Part shown: in pieces, positions 57,657 to 64,000 of the stretch
Layout: every line of letters begins with the position of its first letter
Position numbering within the stretch: position 1 is the stretch's first letter
Assembly (NCBI RefSeq): GCF_000420705.1
Contig: NZ_ATVL01000010.1
Location: 248,001-312,000, forward strand
Reading direction: 5' to 3'
Origin: Hymenobacter norwichensis DSM 15439
GTDB lineage: Bacteria; Bacteroidota; Bacteroidia; Cytophagales; Hymenobacteraceae
Length of the DNA stretch: 64,000 bases
Position numbers and translations under genes: made by a program
Notes under the pieces: generated by a model
Database searches by the model: none
Told to the model about the DNA's origin: nothing
Seen by the model: only the letters and a program-made list of their open reading frames with translations

Positions 57657-58015
57657 GAATAATAGAAGGGCAGTGTCTCGCTAGGCAAGGGGAATTGGTG
57701 ATTGAAACGGCGCGCAAAAATAGCCGGATTCCGTGGCTCAACCGCACAGTAACAGAAAAATAGCAATGGCACGAACCGCTATGTGGTAGCCTCAGCCACC
57801 CGGCAAACTCAGAGGTATAAGGTTGAGGTTGGAGCAGAAGCCAGGGAAGAAAGTAGGCGCTGCCCTCGCGACTAAACGCCAGCAGGCCGCTTTGGTTGAA
57901 GCCTGGTACTGATCAGCTTCGTGGCTTTTCCGGACGCAAACCGCGCTATCCTGGTTTTCCAGCCAGCCAAAAGTTGCGGCGACCCGTACATTTGAGCGTC
58001 CTCTTCGCGCTTCTC
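57657..58015. other. Non-coding gap between divergent mgtE and cyanophycinase
   Basis: About 359 bp without convincing genes. The plus-strand reading frame from 57896 leads into the cyanophycinase but is not convincing coding DNA. The TACATTTG element at 57987-57994 is the only recognisable site; no M-box riboswitch was recognised before mgtE. Confidence 0.6.
57987..57994 (+). promoter_or_regulatory. Candidate -7 promoter element TACATTTG
   Basis: Exact match to the Bacteroidota TAnnTTTG element, 22 bp before the cyanophycinase ATG at 58016. A clear -33 TTG was not found. Confidence 0.45.
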
Positions 58016-58831
58016 ATGCCCCAACCAACGCCTGCTGCTTTGCCCCTCGGCACTCTTGTTGCCCTCGGTGGCGGCGACGACGATGCCCTGCTCGCCCTGC
58101 TCTGCGACATGCTGCCCACGCTGGATACGCCGGTCGAAATCCTGACTACGGCCTCCAGCAACCCCTCCCGTACCGCCGGGGCCTACGAAAAAGCTTTCCA
58201 CGATTTGGGCTGCACCGCTGTCCGACACTTACCCGTGAACGAGCACCACCCCGCCGATACGCCGGCCACCCTGCGGCGGCTAAGCCGGGCCGGCCTGGTA
58301 TTTTTCACCGGCGGCGACCAAGAGCGGATTGCGGAATACCTGCGCGGTACCGAGTTTCTGACGCATCTCCAGCACCGGTTCCAGACCGAGGCCAGCTTTA
58401 TCATATCGGGTACCAGTGCCGGCGCCGCCGCTTTGCCTGGCCACATGCTGGTAGAAGGCTACGGTTGGCGGGCCATGCGCAAAGGCGGCATCCAAACTAT
58501 GCGCGGGTTGGGGCTGTTACCCAACCTGTTCATCGACCAGCACTTTGTGGAGCGGGGCCGTTTCGGGCGCCTGATGCACGCCTTGCTGGCCCATCCTAGC
58601 TACCTGGGCCTGGGGCTGTCCGAAGAAACCGGCATCATTGTGCGGGGCGGCGCCGTGGCCGAAGTGTTCGGCGACGGTCTGATGATAGTGGTAGACGGCA
58701 ACCACCTGCAAGGCAACAATATCGGGCGGGCCGGCCGCGGTGAGCCAGTGAGTGGCCAGGACCTGCGCGTGCATTTGCTGGTGGCCGGCCAACAACTGGA
58801 TTTGCGCACGCGGCAGATTTCAAAGGTGTGA
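58016..58831 (+). CDS. Cyanophycinase (serine peptidase family S51)
   Basis: A 271-residue S51-type protein; start ATG 58016 (MPQPTPAALPLGTLVALGGG) preferred over 57896. The nucleophile Ser134 lies in the elbow SGTSAGA; other family marks are FFTGGDQERI, MRGLGLLPNLFIDQHFVERGRFGRL and LGLGLSEETGIIV. Cyanophycinases cut the Asp-Arg polymer cyanophycin into dipeptides. No cyanophycin synthetase gene is in this window, so either it is elsewhere, or this enzyme uses cyanophycin from others or another substrate. No signal peptide is visible, which argues for a cytoplasmic role. Confidence 0.88.
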   Translation: MPQPTPAALPLGTLVALGGGDDDALLALLCDMLPTLDTPVEILTTASSNPSRTAGAYEKAFHDLGCTAVRHLPVNEHHPADTPATLRRLSRAGLVFFTGGDQERIAEYLRGTEFLTHLQHRFQTEASFIISGTSAGAAALPGHMLVEGYGWRAMRKGGIQTMRGLGLLPNLFIDQHFVERGRFGRLMHALLAHPSYLGLGLSEETGIIVRGGAVAEVFGDGLMIVVDGNHLQGNNIGRAGRGEPVSGQDLRVHLLVAGQQLDLRTRQISKV

Positions 58832-59009
58832 AATAAACAATATAGCTTGCACTATACTGCGGCAATGTATTGTTAATTAAGTACTTACTCACTAAGTATT
58901 TCTATTCACTAAAATCTTGATGAAGTTTGTTAGGCAAGCCTACTAATTATTGCTTTTTTCGCATACATTTAATCCCTTAGTCCTCAATTCTCACCCATTT
59001 CTTGTTTTT

Positions 59010-60257
59010 ATGGACTCTAAATTTTTACTCCTTGCGGGAGGAGCGTTGCTGTCCGCAACGGTGGCTTCGGCAGGTGGTTATCAGGTGACGCTGGCCGGGC
59101 AGAAAAACAACGGCATGGGCGGCGTCGGGGTGGGTCTGTCGCTCGACCAGGCCGCCATGTTCTACAACCCCGGTGCCCTGGCCATGGTGCGCGACCGGGG
59201 GGTGCAGGTGGGCGTCAATTTCACGCTGGCGCGCAATGCGTACGTGGCAGAAGGCGGCAGCCAGCAGCGGGAATTGCGCAATAGCACCGTTACGCCGTTC
59301 AACCTGTACGCTGGCTTTGGGCCGGCCGAAGGGAAATTTCGGGCGGGCATTGCGGTGTACACGCCATTCGGCAGCAAGCTTCAATACGCCAACGGCTGGG
59401 AAGGCCGCACTTCTCTAACGGATATTACCCTGGAGTCTATTTACGTACAGCCTACGTTCAGTTATGCCATTACTGATAAGCTGAGCATCGGGGCGGGCCT
59501 AATGATTCTGGCGTACGGCTCGGTGAACTTGCAGCGCGACATTCCGTTGCCCGATTCGTTCGGTCACATCGAACTGGATGGTAAAGCCGAAAACAAGGTG
59601 GGCTACAACGCCGGTATCTTCTTCAAGCCTTCCGAAAAGCTGAGTGTTGGTATCAGCCACCGCTCCAAAATTGATGCGCAGGTGAAGGGCGGCGACGTTT
59701 CGTTCACCAACGTGACGTCTAGCTTTGCTTCGCGCTTTGAAGCCACCAAATTCGACGCCACGCTGCCGCTGCCGGCTACTACCAGCCTCGGACTCGGCAT
59801 CATGCCCAATGAAAAACTGACCATCGGGTTGGATGTCAACTTTGTGCAATGGAGCAAGTACCGCGTGCTTCGCTTCGACTTCGATAAACAAGTCAATGGT
59901 AGCACTTTCAGCGAGTCGAAACGCTATTATCAGGATGCGCTGACGTTCCGGGTGGGTGGGCAGTACAAGCTCACCAGTGGCCTGACCGTACGAGCCGGTG
60001 GTAGCTACGACGCAACACCCGTGAAAGACGGCTACGTAACGCCCGAAACCCCCGACAACGACCGGATTAGCGGTACGTTGGGGGCTTCTTACTCGTTCGG
60101 TAAGTTCGGCCTGGACATATCGGGGCAATACATTTCCATTAAGAAGCGCACCCAAACCACGCAGGATCTGCTCAACAACGGGACCACCGACCGGATTGCC
60201 GGTACCTACAAAACCAACATCGTGATTCCAGGCCTGGGCCTGAACTACAACTTCTAA
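59010..60257 (+). CDS. FadL/OmpP1-type outer-membrane transport protein
   Basis: A 415-residue outer-membrane protein; start ATG 59010 (MDSKFLLLAGGALLSATVASA, signal peptide). N-terminal GGYQVTLAGQKNNGMGGVGVGLSLDQAAMFYNPGALA matches the FadL/OmpP1 hatch region; the barrel strands follow to a C-terminal NF. FadL-type channels import long-chain fatty acids or other hydrophobic compounds. A lipase-like lipoprotein follows 21 bp downstream, which suggests a lipid hydrolysis and uptake pair. An AT-rich gap precedes it (58832-59009) with a TACATTTA box at 58964-58971. Confidence 0.93.
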   Translation: MDSKFLLLAGGALLSATVASAGGYQVTLAGQKNNGMGGVGVGLSLDQAAMFYNPGALAMVRDRGVQVGVNFTLARNAYVAEGGSQQRELRNSTVTPFNLYAGFGPAEGKFRAGIAVYTPFGSKLQYANGWEGRTSLTDITLESIYVQPTFSYAITDKLSIGAGLMILAYGSVNLQRDIPLPDSFGHIELDGKAENKVGYNAGIFFKPSEKLSVGISHRSKIDAQVKGGDVSFTNVTSSFASRFEATKFDATLPLPATTSLGLGIMPNEKLTIGLDVNFVQWSKYRVLRFDFDKQVNGSTFSESKRYYQDALTFRVGGQYKLTSGLTVRAGGSYDATPVKDGYVTPETPDNDRISGTLGASYSFGKFGLDISGQYISIKKRTQTTQDLLNNGTTDRIAGTYKTNIVIPGLGLNYNF

Positions 60258-60278
60258 TCGCGCCGCGTTTCCCACCCC

Positions 60279-61724
60279 ATGAACACATTTCTATTTCGCA
60301 AGTCTGCGCCGTTGGTGGCGCTGCTAGGCCTAGGTCTCAGCGCTTGCCAGCCCGACCTAGAAAACGATGTGAAGCCTAGCGCCGGCTCGGTCGACTTCTC
60401 CCGCTACATTGCCGTGGGTAATTCCCTCACGGCTGGTTTTTCAGATAATGGTTTGTATTTGAGTGGTCAGCAGGCTTCGTATCCTAACCTGCTAGCAGGG
60501 CAGTTTCGGCAGGCCGGCGGCGGCGATTTTGTGCAGCCCTTGTTTCAGGCTGGTCAGGAAAATGGTTCGGGTTATCTACGCCTAGCAGGTTTTACTAGCA
60601 CGGGTTCACCCATTACCGCCAATGTAACCACCAGTCTGGCTCTGAGGAGTGGGGCCACGGCTGCCCGGCCGCTCTACACCAAGTACATCGAGCCAGTGAA
60701 CAATTTGGGGGTGCCAGGTATCCGGCTTTCGGACATTGAAACTGTTGGTTATGGCAGCACGGCTGGTAACCCCTATTTCGAGCGTATTACACCCGACGCA
60801 CAGGCTACTCAAACCTATCTGGCACGAGTGGCCGCCTCTAATCCTACGTTCTTCACCAACTGGCTGGGCAACAATGATGTGCTAGGCTATGCCACAGCTG
60901 GTGCGGCAGCCAGCTTCCTAACGCCTATAGCTGACTTCACCGACAAGAACACCAAAGTCATCAATGCCCTGACCGCAAACGGCGCGAAAGGCTTAGTAGC
61001 TACCATTCCGGACGTAACCAATATTCCGTTCTTCACTACAGTTGGGCCGGCTTTCAAAGCTACACTCACCACCAACAACGTGCCCGCCGTAATTATTACT
61101 ACCGGCGGCTTCAATACGTCGCTCACCGGTACGCCACCTACCCGGCGCACCATTGCCACATCCACCATCCGCGACGCTAGCGGCAACGGTGTGCAGCTAT
61201 TTACGCTGACATCCTCACCCTATGTGGCGCTGTTTGGGCGGCCCAACAATGGCAAAGCCTGGCGCGATGTATACAATCAGGCGCGTCCTTCATTGCCAGC
61301 CGTTGTCACTTTAGGTCTGTTTCTACAGCTGCAAGGCGTGGATACCACTCAGGCGTTCGGGGCTAGCAATGGCAACCCAATTCCAAGTACGCTGGTCCTT
61401 GACGATACCGAGCAAGCCACGGTACGCTCGGCCACTACCGCTTTCAATGCCGCAATTACGGCTAAGGCTAACGAGAAAGGATTGGCCATCTTCGATGCTA
61501 ATACGTTCTTCACGCGGGTAGCCAGTGCTGGTATCATCACAAACGGCGTGACCAATACGGCCAGCTTCATCAGCGGCAACCTGTTTTCGCTGGACGGCGT
61601 GCACCCTACTCCTCGGGGATACGCAGTGGTAGCCAATGAAATGATTAAGGCCCTCAATGCCAAGTATGGCGCCCGAATTGCGGAGGTAAATCCGAACGAC
61701 TATATCGGAGTGAAATTTCCGTAA
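60279..61724 (+). CDS. SGNH/GDSL-type lipase/esterase lipoprotein
   Basis: A 481-residue lipoprotein: signal with lipobox LSAC (Cys23), then the GDSL block I as YIAVGNSLTAGF with nucleophile Ser49, a block III-like NWLGNNDVLGYA, and block V SLDGVHPTPRGY carrying the catalytic Asp and His. SGNH enzymes hydrolyse ester bonds of lipids or acetylated sugars. It is co-oriented with the FadL-type porin with a 21-bp gap. The A-rich terminator at 61747-61780 ends the unit. Confidence 0.92.
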   Translation: MNTFLFRKSAPLVALLGLGLSACQPDLENDVKPSAGSVDFSRYIAVGNSLTAGFSDNGLYLSGQQASYPNLLAGQFRQAGGGDFVQPLFQAGQENGSGYLRLAGFTSTGSPITANVTTSLALRSGATAARPLYTKYIEPVNNLGVPGIRLSDIETVGYGSTAGNPYFERITPDAQATQTYLARVAASNPTFFTNWLGNNDVLGYATAGAAASFLTPIADFTDKNTKVINALTANGAKGLVATIPDVTNIPFFTTVGPAFKATLTTNNVPAVIITTGGFNTSLTGTPPTRRTIATSTIRDASGNGVQLFTLTSSPYVALFGRPNNGKAWRDVYNQARPSLPAVVTLGLFLQLQGVDTTQAFGASNGNPIPSTLVLDDTEQATVRSATTAFNAAITAKANEKGLAIFDANTFFTRVASAGIITNGVTNTASFISGNLFSLDGVHPTPRGYAVVANEMIKALNAKYGARIAEVNPNDYIGVKFP

Positions 61725-61746
61725 TAGCCAAATGCCAACTTGATTT

Positions 61747-61780
61747 AAACCCCTTATCTGTTTTTCGGATGAGGGGTTTT
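61747..61780 (+). terminator. Terminator after SGNH lipase gene
   Basis: AAACCCCT...ATC (from 61747) pairs with GAT...AGGGGTTT (to 61780) with one mismatch, followed by T run. It is 22 bp past the stop and 18 bp before the convergent ypdA stop; may serve both. Confidence 0.75.
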
Positions 61781-61797
61781 GCGTTTAGCAGTTGTTT

Positions 61798-62805
61798 CTA
61801 CTGGGGCGTGAGTTGCACGGGTTGCAGTACTTCTGGTAGTTCCGGAGCGGCCTCGCCGGCCAAACGCGCTGCAATTACCTGGGCGTGGTAGCGGCCATTC
61901 TCGATAAACCAACGGCTGGTGTTGAGGCCGCCACAGACGGTGCCCGCCAAGTACACGCCGGGCCGGTTGGTTTCCAGCGTATCGGCGTCGTGGGTAGGGG
62001 TTTGGGCGGCGTCAGTCTGGCAGGTGATGCCGAGGGCTGCCAACAACGAGAAGTCGGGGTGGTAGCCGGTGAGGGCATATACGTAGTCGGCTGGTACCGT
62101 AAGTAGGCCGTCGGGTGTATCGAGCTTCACGGAGTCGGTGAGGATGCGCTGGATGGTAGCGTTGAAGTGCACCTTGATGCGGCCTTCCTTGATGCGGTTC
62201 AGCAAATCGGGCCGAATCCAGTATTTCACCGAGTTGCTGATTTCTGGGCCGCGCACCACCATCGTTACGCGCGCCCCGGCTCGTAGGAGCTGTAAGGCCG
62301 CTTTGGCCGAGGAGTTTTTGGCGCCTACTACTACTACATCCTGGTCGACATGGGCATATGGCTCTTTGTAATAATGGTTGACGTGGGGCAGGTCTTCGCC
62401 CGGCACGTTGAGGTAGTTCGGCACATCGTAGAAGCCAGTGGCAATGATGACGCTGGCACAGGTTATGCGGTCTTTCTCGGTCACTACTTCATACTGGCCC
62501 GGTTCGCCTTCCAGGCTCATTACCCGTTCGTAAAGGCGCAGGTTGAGCTTTTCGGTTTGGGCCACGCGGCGGTAATAGTCGAGGCCGTCTTCGCGCAGGG
62601 GCTTATAGCTACTGGTAGGAAAGGGATGCCCCCCGATTTCCAGCAGCTCAGGCGTGGAGAAGAACTCCATGTTGGTGGGGTAGCCGATGATGGAATTTAC
62701 CAGTGCCCCCTTGTCTACCACCACTGCCGTCAGTCCGCGCCGCTGCACTTCCAGCGCGCACGCCAGCCCCACCGGCCCAGCTCCAATTACAACCACATCA
62801 ACCAT
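61798..62805 (-). CDS. ypdA: YpdA-type putative bacillithiol disulfide reductase
   Basis: A 335-residue FAD-dependent oxidoreductase; start ATG 62805 (MVDVVVIGAGPVGLACALEV). Residues 5-20 hold the FAD-binding GxGxxG and ~160-175 the NADPH-binding VVVVGAKNSSAKAAL. Other family marks: IIGYPTNMEFFST, ATGFYDVPNYLNVPGEDL, VHFNATI and FHPDF-like GYHPDFSLLAALG. YpdA keeps bacillithiol reduced in bacteria that use that thiol, which includes many Bacteroidota. No bacillithiol synthesis gene (bshA-C) is in the window. Divergent from the methyltransferase gene. Confidence 0.92.
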   Translation of the reverse strand: MVDVVVIGAGPVGLACALEVQRRGLTAVVVDKGALVNSIIGYPTNMEFFSTPELLEIGGHPFPTSSYKPLREDGLDYYRRVAQTEKLNLRLYERVMSLEGEPGQYEVVTEKDRITCASVIIATGFYDVPNYLNVPGEDLPHVNHYYKEPYAHVDQDVVVVGAKNSSAKAALQLLRAGARVTMVVRGPEISNSVKYWIRPDLLNRIKEGRIKVHFNATIQRILTDSVKLDTPDGLLTVPADYVYALTGYHPDFSLLAALGITCQTDAAQTPTHDADTLETNRPGVYLAGTVCGGLNTSRWFIENGRYHAQVIAARLAGEAAPELPEVLQPVQLTPQ

Positions 62806-63015
62806 ATATATCAACTTTAGAAATCAGTGAAAGTGCGGCCCGACGAAACGGCAAGCGCGCTAAATAAGACCAATACGGCGGAATGCCGCGGCCGGTACGA
62901 AGCAGCTTGCTCCTGCCCGGCCAACGCTACGCCGCCCGTGCTTAAAACAGTGAAAGCCCACCTACGGGTTTCGGGGATAAGTGCGAACTTGCTTCCTGAT
63001 TTGATTTCGAGCACT

Positions 63016-63933
63016 ATGCGCACTTGTGATTTATGCGGGCATACCGATTTTCGGCCGCGCCCTTTCTACTACACCTTAGAAGGGCAGCGCCTGCAAGGTG
63101 TGCAGTGCCAGTACTGTGAGCTGGTATTTCTCGACCCGCAGCCCACACCTGCACAATTGGAGCGGCTCTACGGCAAGGAGTATTTCACGGAGCGCCCCAA
63201 CTACGACCGGACCATTCAAGACCAAAAGTTCATCGAGGAAGGGGCGGCGCTGGATTTGAGTAAGCCCCGCGCCGATAAGTTCACCGATTATATGTTGCGC
63301 CACTACCCCGGCCGGCACTTCCGGTACCTGGAAGTGGGCTGCGGACCAGGCTACACGCTTAAGAGCCTGCAAAGCCTAGGCTGGGAAACGCACGGCCTCG
63401 AAATATCGGCTCACGCCGCCGAATTTGCCCGCACGCAGTTGGGCTTGCCCGTCGTAACCGGCAACATCGAAACCGCCGAGGATTTCCACGAAAGCCAGTT
63501 CGACTTAGCCTACCTCGGCGACGTGCTGGAGCATTTGCTGTCTCCTTCGGCTACCATTGCCAAGTTCCAGCGCATTCTGGCGCCCGGTGGCTTGCTGGTA
63601 CTGGCCTTGCCCAGTGTGCTCAACTTGCCCAGCATGCGGGCCGGTTTTGCGCTATATAGCCTGCTGGGCCGGCAGCGCCGCATGGATTTGCCGCCGTATC
63701 ACCTCTACGAATTCACGCCCACCACCATCCGGAAAATGCTGGCCAAGCACGGCTTTGAGGTAGTGGATTTGCTGAACCCCGTGAAAAAGCCCCAGCAGAT
63801 TCGGTTGGGCGGCAACCCCGTGGAACAAGCCGGCAAGCTACTGGGCCAGTACCCCACCTACTTGCTGAATCAGGCCACCGGCCGCTTCGGCGACCGAATG
63901 TTTGTGGTAGCTAAAAACGGAAAGCCGAGCTGA
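63016..63933 (+). CDS. Class I SAM-dependent methyltransferase with N-terminal zinc-ribbon
   Basis: A 305-residue methyltransferase; start ATG 63016 (MRTCDLCGHTDFRPRPFYY) chosen because the sequence before it in the 62827 reading looks non-coding. Residues 1-45 form a zinc-ribbon-like region (CDLCGH ... CQYC). The Rossmann-fold core has motif I LEVGCGPGYTL and post-I THGLEIS, with DLAYLGDVLEHL and LAPGGLLVLALPS. It resembles methyltransferases of sugar or glycan modification (methyltransf_23 type). Substrate unknown. It lies near the right edge; 63934-64000 shows nothing. Confidence 0.88.
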   Translation: MRTCDLCGHTDFRPRPFYYTLEGQRLQGVQCQYCELVFLDPQPTPAQLERLYGKEYFTERPNYDRTIQDQKFIEEGAALDLSKPRADKFTDYMLRHYPGRHFRYLEVGCGPGYTLKSLQSLGWETHGLEISAHAAEFARTQLGLPVVTGNIETAEDFHESQFDLAYLGDVLEHLLSPSATIAKFQRILAPGGLLVLALPSVLNLPSMRAGFALYSLLGRQRRMDLPPYHLYEFTPTTIRKMLAKHGFEVVDLLNPVKKPQQIRLGGNPVEQAGKLLGQYPTYLLNQATGRFGDRMFVVAKNGKPS

Positions 63934-64000
63934 TTTTGTAGCTCAACCTCCCGTTTAACTTCTATTTAAACAGCCAGCCCGTCCGGTTTCATTAAACTGA

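Noticed and set aside
57657..58015. M-box (magnesium) riboswitch before mgtE
   Set aside because: I see no recognisable conserved core or long structured leader in this gap.
59499..60275. 258-residue minus-strand frame opposite the FadL-type gene
   Set aside because: Antisense shadow of a clear gene, with no domain and no signal for translation.
1..64000. tRNA, rRNA, CRISPR, transposase or prophage genes
   Set aside because: None of the intergenic gaps I read showed a tRNA cloverleaf, repeat-spacer array or rRNA-like sequence, and no ORF looked like a transposase or phage protein.

Overview
The window looks like chromosomal DNA of a GC-rich Bacteroidota species, most like Hymenobacter or a close relative (Cytophagales). 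The evidence is a SusC/SusD pair, a protein with a type IX (T9SS) sorting domain, BlaI/M56-TonB regulators, many small outer-membrane beta-barrels, almost no Shine-Dalgarno sequences, several TTG/GTG starts and dense palindromic repeats between genes. Assignment to genus is inference. I see no rRNA, tRNA, CRISPR array, transposase or phage genes, so this is mostly ordinary chromosome with a few accessory islands.

Layout. 1-7932 (minus): an expanded TldD/TldE (PmbA) family cluster in the order tldD-tldE-tldD-tldD-tldE, the last one cut by the window edge. The TldD copies carry Tat-like leaders; the TldE copies do not. 8167-12947 (minus): susC-susD nutrient uptake pair. 13266-15752 (minus): mcrB-mcrC type IV restriction system, followed by a 40-residue Lys-rich ORF at 15870-15992. 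16076-18157 (minus): GAF-GAF-AAA+ sigma-54 activator, divergent from a plus-strand tolC / universal stress protein / emrA / emrB tripartite efflux locus (18386-23602), interrupted by a frameshifted four-helix-bundle gene. 23760-26025 (minus): two paralogous lipoproteins of an uncharacterised family. 26202-27996 (minus): blaI plus an M56-TonB fusion with a clear palindromic operator. 28166-29404: secreted alpha/beta hydrolase. 29493-36315 (minus): membrane protein, a protein with four TonB_C repeats, penicillin acylase family enzyme, two paralogous beta-barrels and RlpA. 36695-38827 (plus): DUF72 protein and an aldo/keto reductase. 38974-41954 (minus): ECF sigma factor, anti-sigma protein and a beta-helical surface protein, coupled by ATGA overlaps, divergent from a secreted metzincin-like protease (42134-44254). 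44363-50050: KAS III enzyme, beta-barrel, DUF2807 protein, NTF2-like protein and an FG-GAP propeller protein. 50295-52343: M13 peptidase lipoprotein. 52564-54393: membrane protein, DUF2383 protein and ArfB ribosome rescue factor. 54463-57656 (minus): lipoprotein, CorA and MgtE magnesium transporters. 58016-64000: cyanophycinase, FadL-type porin with a GDSL lipase lipoprotein, YpdA reductase and a methyltransferase.

The gene content is dominated by cell-envelope functions: secretion, efflux, uptake, lipoproteins, surface proteases and envelope-stress type regulation. The least explained elements are the tldD/tldE expansion with mixed localisation signals, the paired lipoprotein family at 23760-26025, the four-TonB_C protein and two families of palindromic intergenic repeats. 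No single gene set proves a new system; these are the best places to look.
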